A program made the translations under genes and the position numbers. Below, in pieces: positions 8,304-12,584 of a stretch of 12,584 nucleotides of DNA (positions are counted from its first letter, which is position 1; the number at the start of each line of letters is the position of its first letter). Origin of the DNA: Syntrophomonadaceae bacterium (GTDB taxonomy: Bacteria; Bacillota; Syntrophomonadia; Syntrophomonadales; Syntrophomonadaceae). The notes beneath the pieces were generated by a model. It searched no databases and had not been told where the DNA came from. It saw nothing but the letters and a program-made list of their open reading frames with translations. The DNA lies in the NCBI GenBank assembly GCA_028698695.1, contig JAQVWB010000031.1, forward strand, positions 1 through 12,584, read 5' to 3'.

Positions 8304-8339
8304 TACGATATATATAAAAAAACCTTTCACCATTAGCAA
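8304..8339 (-). promoter_or_regulatory. Likely sigma-A promoter of the beta-propeller gene
   Basis: On the - strand TTGCTA (8334-8339) and TATATA (8311-8316) are separated by exactly 17 bases, and transcription would start near 8304, about 32 bases before the GTG start. This is a prediction from spacing and consensus only. The AT-rich surroundings raise the chance of accidental matches. Confidence 0.5.
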
Positions 8340-8670
8340 ACAACAAATTGATTAAATATTTTAAATATTTCGCAAAATATATGGAAGTTTTATATAATTT
8401 CTGTTAATATTAAGTAATGGGAAAAAGTTCTAAATATTTCTATATAAAAAATGTCATGTAGTTATTCATTAACATTTACCATTGACTCACAGTAAGAATT
8501 TCATTGAAAATAAAAATAATGGGGGGTATTGGTAAACAGGCAGGGATATTGAAAGTTTAAGAGAATATGTAGGATAGTTGAAGTAATTGTATATATTAAC
8601 AGTTAAAAGTCATACGATTTTAAGTTTGAATCCAACAGCGGTTAGGTTTGTTATAGTTTATCTCAGTTCA

Positions 8671-8698
8671 TTGCAGAGTTGCATGGTATTTCTATATT
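8671..8698 (+). promoter_or_regulatory. Possible sigma-A promoter for the Spo0E-like gene
   Basis: TTGCAG (8671-8676) and TATATT (8693-8698) are 16 bases apart, which would give a leader of about 40 bases before the ATG at 8745. Only a moderate match. No Spo0A box (TGTCGAA or its complement) was seen nearby. Confidence 0.3.
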
Positions 8699-8744
8699 GG
8701 TACTGGTGCTGTAGAAGGTTGAGTCCCCGGAGGGAGGAATCACT

Positions 8745-8933
8745 ATGTGCACAATGAAGAAGTGGGAAGTTGAGAAACAACTGGCGAATCTAATACAAAC
8801 CATCGAGGACGAGCGCGCGAAATTGGTCAAACTTGGAATGGAAAAAGGATTTCAAAACTTTGAGGTCCTGGAGAAAAGCAGGTTGTTAGACCAATTGCTT
8901 AATGATTATGAAAAATTAGTCAAACTAAGATAA
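8745..8933 (+). CDS. Spo0E-like aspartyl-phosphate phosphatase
   Basis: This 62-residue protein has the size and pattern of the Spo0E family: a helical hairpin with IEDERAKLVKLGMEKGF (20-36), then the signature Ser-x-x-x-Asp (Ser45-Asp49 in SRLLD), and a closing helix LLNDYEKL. Family members dephosphorylate Spo0A~P in the cytoplasm and so hold back entry into sporulation. The aspartate and serine of the signature are both intact. AGGGAGG at 8731-8737 sits 7 bases before the ATG at 8745; a second in-frame ATG at 8754 is less well placed. It is a single gene, separated from the tRNA gene by a hairpin. Spo0E paralogues differ in target, so the exact regulator is inferred. The gene supports a spore-forming host. 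Confidence 0.85.
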   Translation: MCTMKKWEVEKQLANLIQTIEDERAKLVKLGMEKGFQNFEVLEKSRLLDQLLNDYEKLVKLR

Positions 8934-8993
8934 CCAGAATCAGGCATAATTACATATATCGAAAAAGATTAATTCTAAAATCAAATAACTCAT

Positions 8994-9025
8994 GAAAGAC
9001 AAAAGGGAGGTTAGAACAACCTCCC
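8994..9025 (-). terminator. Rho-independent terminator of the tRNA-Leu transcript
   Basis: A perfect 8-bp stem (GGGAGGTT at 9005-9012 with 9018-9025) closes a 5-base loop. On the - strand it is followed by TTTTGTCTTT. It lies 13 bases past the CCA end of the tRNA. Read on the + strand it is followed by TGTAGTTTTC and may also end the Spo0E-like transcript. Confidence 0.8.
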
Positions 9026-9038
9026 TGTAGTTTTCTTA

Positions 9039-9123
9039 TGGTGCGGATGAGAGGACTCGAACCTCCACACCTCGCGGCGCCAGATCCTAAGTCTGGTGCG
9101 TCTGCCAATTCCGCCACATCCGC
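9039..9123 (-). tRNA. tRNA-Leu (anticodon UAG)
   Basis: Read on the - strand, the sequence folds as a class II tRNA. A 7-bp acceptor stem (GCGGATG / CATCCGC) is followed by a D arm with AATTGGCAGACGC, and a 5-bp anticodon stem CCAGA / TCTGG closes the loop CTTAGGA with anticodon UAG (9087-9089). A long variable arm (GCCGCGAGGTGT) typical of leucine tRNAs and a T arm with GGTTCGAGTCC complete it. The discriminator is A, and the 3' CCA is encoded (9039-9041). It should read CUN leucine codons, chiefly CUA. It is a lone tRNA gene with its own promoter and terminator. Confidence 0.97.
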
Positions 9124-9143
9124 TTGAAAAGAGTACAAATAGT

Positions 9144-9172
9144 ATTATAACGCCATCGATTAATGATTTCAA
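9144..9172 (-). promoter_or_regulatory. Sigma-A promoter of tRNA-Leu
   Basis: TTGAAA (9167-9172) and a perfect TATAAT (9144-9149) are separated by 17 bases on the - strand. Transcription would start near 9137, about 14 bases before the mature tRNA. This is the closest promoter to consensus in the window, as expected for a stable RNA. Confidence 0.8.
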
Positions 9173-9193
9173 CTGACATTTTATAATAAGTTA

Positions 9194-10216
9194 TTATTTG
9201 ACAGATCCATTTTGTTTATTGGAGAGATGTCTGGTAGAGCCTTTGAAACTATACATACGTTCGTCTGCCAGAGTTACCAGTGTATTAACATCATGTGTTT
9301 CTTCCGGATAATGGGACATCCCAATTGAAACACTTTCAAAAGGCCCCAGTTTAACAATAGCATTACGTAATCGCGCAACTACTTTGTCGCATAATTGCTT
9401 GTCTGCACCAGGCAGTATAATAGCAAACTCATCTCCACCGTAACGGGCAACGATGTCTGTACTTCGCACTTGTTCCGTTATATTTTTGGCTACCTGCTTA
9501 AGCAAACGGTCTCCTTCAATATGTCCGTAATTATCATTAATGTGTTTAAAATTATCCAAATCCAAAATAATTAATGAAAATACAGTTTTTGATGAGGCTG
9601 ATACCAGACTATAAAGCTGATCAAAAAAGTATTGGTGCGTATATACATGGGTTAAACCGTCTCGGGAAGCAAAAGAAGTTATTATATGGGCGTCGTTATA
9701 TATTAGCACTCTTAGGAATATAGCAAAAACCACCAGTCTGACCAATATATTGATTAAACTAACTAATTCACTTGGTGTAACGGCATGTAAGATAAAAAGC
9801 AATATTATTGTAGTTGCAGTTACATATAGAAACTCTTTATTTGAAGGCCCTACGGCATATGCCATAACAGTAAGAAAATATACATAAATATAAGGGGAGT
9901 CCAAACCGCCGGTCAGATAACAGGCCGTAAAGACAGCAACCATATCAATAACAGAGCTGAAATAACTCCTGCTGGAAAAAAACTTATTTAAGCCGGGATG
10001 CAGATAGACCATTATAACATATATTACAGCTAGAAGAGCCAGCGCTATTCCAGTTAATGACAGATGGTAATCCCTCACAAACAGTAACATAACGATTACT
10101 ACCAGCACTACAAAAATTCGCAATAAAGCCAATACACGGTAATGATTAGCCAGCCGGCGCATCGTAAGGCTGGTGAAACTTTTCTGTTTGAAAAATGATC
10201 TCCACCAATTAATCAT
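9194..10216 (-). CDS. Membrane diguanylate cyclase (GGDEF)
   Basis: The 340-residue protein makes the second messenger c-di-GMP from two GTP. The N-terminal half has about six hydrophobic helices (roughly 28-47, 53-71, 88-104, 109-125, 128-146, 151-172) and probably senses a signal in or through the membrane; I do not recognise a named sensor domain. The cytoplasmic GGDEF domain starts at RDGLTHVY (185-192), with metal and GTP contacts in ILDLDNFKHINDNYGH. The catalytic GGDEF is intact at 260-264, and the product-inhibition I-site RxxD is intact at Arg251-Asp254, five residues before it. It therefore looks active and feedback-controlled. AAAGGA lies 8 bases before the ATG. No terminator separates its stop from the tRNA-Leu promoter, so its transcript may run through the tRNA to the hairpin at 9005-9025. 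Confidence 0.93.
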   Translation of the reverse strand: MINWWRSFFKQKSFTSLTMRRLANHYRVLALLRIFVVLVVIVMLLFVRDYHLSLTGIALALLAVIYVIMVYLHPGLNKFFSSRSYFSSVIDMVAVFTACYLTGGLDSPYIYVYFLTVMAYAVGPSNKEFLYVTATTIILLFILHAVTPSELVSLINILVRLVVFAIFLRVLIYNDAHIITSFASRDGLTHVYTHQYFFDQLYSLVSASSKTVFSLIILDLDNFKHINDNYGHIEGDRLLKQVAKNITEQVRSTDIVARYGGDEFAIILPGADKQLCDKVVARLRNAIVKLGPFESVSIGMSHYPEETHDVNTLVTLADERMYSFKGSTRHLSNKQNGSVK

Positions 10217-10248
10217 AAAAGCAGTCCTTTTGATATATTTGTATCTAA

Positions 10249-10277
10249 ATTTTACTTTAGTATTATGAGATATACAA
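10249..10277 (-). promoter_or_regulatory. Likely promoter of the diguanylate cyclase gene
   Basis: TTGTAT (10272-10277) and TAAAAT (10249-10254) are 17 bases apart on the - strand, starting transcription about 25-30 bases before the ATG. The -35 hexamer is one arm of the inverted repeat at 10271-10291, so a protein bound there would cover it. Moderate consensus match. Confidence 0.4.
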
Positions 10278-10291
10278 GACTAAATTGTATA
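10271..10291. repeat. Inverted repeat TATACAA-N7-TTGTATA, possible operator
   Basis: A perfect 7-bp inverted repeat with a 7-base spacer; its left arm includes the -35 hexamer of the likely cyclase promoter. Its centre is 23 bases, about two helical turns, from the centre of the next inverted repeat. The placement fits a repressor site, but AT-rich DNA yields such repeats by chance. Confidence 0.35.
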
Positions 10292-10294
10292 AAA

Positions 10295-10313
10295 GTCCTA
10301 AAAAAAATAGGAC
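10295..10313. repeat. Inverted repeat GTCCTA-N7-TAGGAC, operator or weak terminator
   Basis: A perfect 6-bp inverted repeat flanks seven A residues (+ strand). On the - strand the hairpin is followed by TTTTATAC, so it could weakly end transcription of the hydrolase gene, whose stop is about 125 bases upstream. The identical 7-base spacing to the neighbouring repeat instead suggests paired binding sites. Confidence 0.35.
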
Positions 10314-10438
10314 AAAACGGTTATTAATACATATATAATGTAAGGGCGCAAAACTGGAATGGCCTGGTATACAGAATTTATAAGAAATTGAGGAGCATTA
10401 AAAGGTTGATTGAATTGTGAAGGTGGGGTCCTGAATAT

Positions 10439-11242
10439 TTAATTATTCGGCAGGGACTTCATGTTCAATAGTCTCGGGTCATGTGAAGTAATAAAATGAT
10501 TGGTTTCTGATTTGAGCTTTGAAATACTCGGTTTAATCAGAGGTTTTTTGACCGTATCATGTTGCTGCAGGAATTTACGGATAATGGGACGAACCTCACC
10601 ATTCCAGAAAAATTCTTTCCCCGGGCCTTGCTGGTAAAGGCCCCAGAATTCTTCCGGAATCATGGTCCACATGCGCTCATAGTTAAAAGGAGCATCCCCG
10701 CCTAATATTACATTTCCAATATCAGTTTGTATTTCAATTACCTGATGCCCTCCGGTATGACCACCCGTCCATATTACACGAAGTCCCGGCTTTATTTCCG
10801 TTGTCCCGTGTAATAATTCAAAATTTGAAAGCAGTGAAATCCAGTGGGAAGGGCAAAAAGAACACTCTTCTATCATGGGTATATTGGCTATATAATCCAA
10901 TTCACTGAATTGGATAAGGAACCTGGCAGCAGGAAATAATTGCATACCTCCGGTATGATCCCAATGGAGATGGGTCTGGATTATTATATCAATATCATTA
11001 ATTGAGTAATCAAACCTACGCAAAATATTACTCAACTCATTTGTCGTATCTCTTTTATATTCAGAACCTACACCGGGAATAAAATGTGGGCTGAATCCGG
11101 TATCAACCAGAACCGGATGCCTTTGTTCATCAATCACCAGAAAGCAGAAACTGGGTATATTGCGAACCTCAGGGAAGAATTTCTGCTGTCCGAAACGAAC
11201 CGTAAAACTGCCACAATATAAGGGTATTATTGTATGGTTCAT
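10439..11242 (-). CDS. Metallo-beta-lactamase-fold hydrolase (lactonase-like)
   Basis: The 267-residue protein belongs to the metallo-beta-lactamase superfamily and resembles the branch annotated as N-acyl homoserine lactonase-like. The dinuclear zinc ligands are all visible: HLHWDH (His91, His93, Asp95, His96), a His in GGHTGGH (His162 or His166), Asp183 in LGGDAPF, and His254 in TSHDP. No signal peptide is seen, so it is probably cytoplasmic. The substrate is unknown; family members cleave lactones and other esters, and true quorum quenching is not implied. The start is put at ATG 11242, which has AAAGG (11253-11257) upstream and gives a normal N-terminus (MNHTIIPLYCGSF). The frame stays open to a GTG at 11377, but that codon lacks a ribosome site and lies upstream of the likely transcription start. 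Confidence 0.87.
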   Translation of the reverse strand: MNHTIIPLYCGSFTVRFGQQKFFPEVRNIPSFCFLVIDEQRHPVLVDTGFSPHFIPGVGSEYKRDTTNELSNILRRFDYSINDIDIIIQTHLHWDHTGGMQLFPAARFLIQFSELDYIANIPMIEECSFCPSHWISLLSNFELLHGTTEIKPGLRVIWTGGHTGGHQVIEIQTDIGNVILGGDAPFNYERMWTMIPEEFWGLYQQGPGKEFFWNGEVRPIIRKFLQQHDTVKKPLIKPSISKLKSETNHFITSHDPRLLNMKSLPNN

Positions 11243-11338
11243 AATGTTCCAGCCTTTCTTTGGTAATAGGGAATTCAAATCTCGTGGATTGCGAACCAAA
11301 TTAGCGAGTATCGTATTGATAGATAATAACCGCTTTTT

Positions 11339-11354
11339 AACTGTCAGTATATCA
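11339..11354 (-). promoter_or_regulatory. Likely extended -10 promoter of the hydrolase gene
   Basis: TG-A-TATACT on the - strand (TG at 11353-11354, TATACT at 11346-11351) is an extended -10 element without a clear -35. Transcription would begin near 11339, giving a leader of about 97 bases before the ATG at 11242. The leader contains no obvious riboswitch or hairpin. Confidence 0.4.
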
Positions 11355-11402
11355 TAGATTAAAATGCCTGCGGGCACGGTTATTTAATAGAACTTTTAGA
11401 TG

Positions 11403-11411
11403 TGGTAAACT
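11403..11411 (+). promoter_or_regulatory. Likely extended -10 promoter of the coiled-coil / glycosidase-domain unit
   Basis: TGTG-G-TAAACT fits the TRTGn extended -10 form known from Gram-positive sigma-A promoters; the hexamer is 11406-11411. The -35 region (TTTAAT, 11383-11388) is weak. Transcription would start near 11418, about 29 bases before the ATG. Confidence 0.4.
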
Positions 11412-11446
11412 ATCTCAATAAAAAGTTTTAGAAAGGGGTGGGAATA

Positions 11447-11869
11447 ATGGAAACAAAGCTTGATAAACCAGAGGCAGAAATTCAGAGTCTTGAATCCCTG
11501 GAAACTAAGAACAGCAGGAATAAAAGAATAATATTTAATATTGCCATAGGCCTGGTTCTTGTTGGCTTATGGATTGGTCTGGTTTATTTTGGTTACATAT
11601 TTGCTAAAGATTATTTGGATACGTCAATCAATAATATCCAACATGAAAATGCCATGAATATGAAAGAGTTAAAAGAAGAAATTTCAATCTTAAGCAGTGA
11701 AACCAGGAATTTGCGTGCCAGCATGGAGGATGCAGGAATTGTCATATCAAATACTTCTGATGTGCAGTCCCGGATAGACGAAAAACTGGTGGAATTGGAA
11801 AGACATCTGCAACAATTGGAAAAGAGTTTGGCAACTTTGCAGGAGGCTCCCCATGATGCAAAAAATTAG
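11447..11869 (+). CDS. Single-pass membrane protein with C-terminal coiled coil
   Basis: I recognise no family for this 140-residue protein. It has a charged N-terminus of about 28 residues ending in RNKR, one hydrophobic helix (about 29-51, IIFNIAIGLVLVGLWIGLVYFG), and then an outside part rich in Leu, Glu, Lys and Gln with heptad-like spacing. This part includes KELKEEISILSSETRNLRASM and, near the end, LVELERHLQQLEKSLATLQ. The basic residues before the helix predict an inside N-terminus and an extracytoplasmic coiled coil. The start is ATG 11447, with AAAGGGG (11432-11438) 8 bases upstream; the in-frame GTG at 11438 overlaps that site. It overlaps the following gene by 17 bases. That gene's product also begins with a membrane segment and a Gln-rich helical stretch, so the two may associate through coiled coils (inference). 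Confidence 0.75.
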   Translation: METKLDKPEAEIQSLESLETKNSRNKRIIFNIAIGLVLVGLWIGLVYFGYIFAKDYLDTSINNIQHENAMNMKELKEEISILSSETRNLRASMEDAGIVISNTSDVQSRIDEKLVELERHLQQLEKSLATLQEAPHDAKN

Positions 11870-12584
11870 TGTGTTTCTGATATTCATTATGGCGCCTTTT
11901 CTGGCTATCTTTTTAGTAGTGCAGGGGTTGCCGGCAGCAGTACAACCATTAGTTATTCCAACCGAAACCGTTAAAAGCGAGATTCAAGTATTGCAAACCG
12001 ACACTACATTATTGGGGGACGCAATTTTCAATTTAACCAGCACTATTCAAAAGCAGCAGCAGGTTTTTGTTCAGCAGGATGAAAAAATCACTCAATTGGC
12101 TGGTTTTAGTACGCAGCAAAAACAGTTGTCCGATGATATTTATGAACAGAAAATATTAAAAATATTGGGTCCTGCCCTGCATGCTTACTTGAGTGATTAT
12201 TCCGAGATAAAAATATTTGATCTCAATGAATTGGGCTACCGGGGATGTATTGCTAAAGTAAAGCTGTTTGATCCTTCGGTATTCAGGGTTGTTCTAGCCG
12301 GTGATACATTAGGAAAACTGGAAACTACCTCTAATGCAGCTAAAAGGTATAGTGCCATATTGGCGATAAATGGCGGTGGCTTTTATACAGAAAACAGGAA
12401 TGGCACCAACTACGCTCAATTAATTGGAAACACCGTTATTGATGGCAAACTGGTTGAACCTTTTAACGGTTACCCGGGTGATTTGTTTTTTGTCGGTATT
12501 AATAAAAAAGGTCAGGTTATTGGAACTGTTCCTCAAAAACAGGAGGACATAATGGCCCTGGATCCTTATCACGGGGTAAGCTTT
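11853..12584 (+). CDS. Phosphodiester glycosidase (NAGPA-type) domain protein, 3' end outside window
   Basis: The frame is open from ATG 11853 to the last base (244 codons) and is cut by the window edge. An N-terminal hydrophobic segment (about 5-26) is an uncleaved signal anchor or signal peptide. A Gln-rich helical stretch (about 40-105) follows, and from about residue 128 the domain related to N-acetylglucosamine-1-phosphodiester alpha-N-acetylglucosaminidase (exopolysaccharide-related COG in bacteria). The best motif is the conserved core AINGGGFY (171-178), followed by VIDGKLVEP (195-203). It should act outside the membrane on sugar-phosphate linkages or surface polymer, though substrates of bacterial members are mostly unknown. 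AGGAGG at 11841-11846 serves ATG 11853 or the adjacent ATG 11856. It is translationally coupled to the coiled-coil gene. The catalytic C-terminal part is not visible. Confidence 0.85.
   Translation, partial: MMQKISVFLIFIMAPFLAIFLVVQGLPAAVQPLVIPTETVKSEIQVLQTDTTLLGDAIFNLTSTIQKQQQVFVQQDEKITQLAGFSTQQKQLSDDIYEQKILKILGPALHAYLSDYSEIKIFDLNELGYRGCIAKVKLFDPSVFRVVLAGDTLGKLETTSNAAKRYSAILAINGGGFYTENRNGTNYAQLIGNTVIDGKLVEPFNGYPGDLFFVGINKKGQVIGTVPQKQEDIMALDPYHGVSF

Larger units (their letters stand above)
8273..8744. other. AT-rich divergent intergenic region
   Basis: About 470 bases lie between the divergent beta-propeller and Spo0E-like genes. The left two thirds are very AT-rich (runs such as TAAATATTTTAAATATTT near 8352-8370). 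No frame with a start, a ribosome site and believable protein features was found on either strand, and no strong hairpin. It holds the - strand promoter at 8304-8339 and a weaker + strand candidate at 8671-8698. The rest is unexplained: long leader, regulator sites or decayed DNA are all possible. Confidence 0.5.

Noticed and set aside
8127..8336. 69-codon + strand frame over the beta-propeller start and promoter
   Set aside because: Antisense to the signal-peptide region; its hydrophobic look comes from the opposite strand's hydrophobic codons.
8950..9138. A 62-codon - strand reading frame with VAELADAPDLGSGAA
   Set aside because: It lies across the tRNA-Leu gene; this peptide string is a well-known false product of tRNA sequence.
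9183..9197. ATAATAA-G-TTATTAT palindrome at the end of the cyclase gene
   Set aside because: Only A/T pairs with a one-base loop; cannot act as a terminator and is expected by chance in AT-rich DNA.
10338..10400. Possible c-di-GMP riboswitch (GGGCGCAAAACTGG resembles part of the aptamer)
   Set aside because: The required paired helices and tetraloop-receptor parts are not present, and it is on the strand opposite the flanking genes.
10439..11242. Calling the hydrolase a quorum-quenching AHL lactonase
   Set aside because: The zinc motif and general layout fit many hydrolases; substrate cannot be told from sequence and no quorum-sensing gene is nearby.
1..12584. CRISPR arrays, insertion sequences, attachment sites, toxin-antitoxin or phage-defence genes
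   Set aside because: No direct-repeat array, transposase or integrase motif, or defence gene was seen; the single tRNA has no flanking integrase or duplicated 3' end.

Overview
The window looks like a piece of chromosome from an endospore-forming, probably anaerobic Firmicute (Clostridia or relative). The evidence is a Spo0E-type phosphatase gene, strong AGGAGG-type ribosome sites, TTGAAA-17-TATAAT promoter architecture, moderate GC in the genes with AT-rich intergenic DNA, and histidine genes in the usual low-GC Gram-positive order. The species cannot be named from the sequence. No mobile element, CRISPR array, rRNA or replication origin was seen.

Left part (1-6174, + strand): the end of a histidine biosynthesis operon, hisD (5' end off the window), hisB, hisA, hisF and the fusion hisIE, followed with no visible terminator by two flavoenzyme genes. 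hisH, which normally sits between hisB and hisA, is missing from that place; only 40 bases separate the two genes. The first flavoenzyme resembles the CrtI / carotenoid isomerase / retinol saturase family. The second is a three-domain NAD(P)H-FAD-[2Fe-2S] reductase that overlaps the first by 4 bases. The pair looks like an oxidoreductase with its own electron-supply protein, and its substrate is unknown. The block ends at a 14-bp hairpin shared with the convergent gene to its right.

Middle part (6231-9172): on the - strand, a gene for an exported or membrane-anchored beta-propeller protein, whose start is better placed at a GTG preceded by GGAGG. An AT-rich divergent intergenic stretch of about 470 bases follows, then a 62-residue Spo0E-like aspartyl-phosphate phosphatase on the + strand. 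A - strand tRNA-Leu(UAG) comes next, with a near-consensus promoter and a hairpin terminator.

Right part (9194-12584): a six-helix membrane diguanylate cyclase with an intact GGDEF motif and I-site, and upstream of it a metallo-beta-lactamase-fold hydrolase, both on the - strand. Two inverted repeats with equal 7-nt spacers lie next to the likely cyclase promoter. Divergent from the hydrolase, a two-gene unit encodes a membrane-anchored coiled-coil protein and a NAGPA-type phosphodiester glycosidase-domain protein that is cut by the right edge. Spo0E (sporulation phosphorelay), the diguanylate cyclase (c-di-GMP) and the two cell-surface proteins fit a general theme of signalling and envelope functions, but nothing in the sequence ties them into one system.
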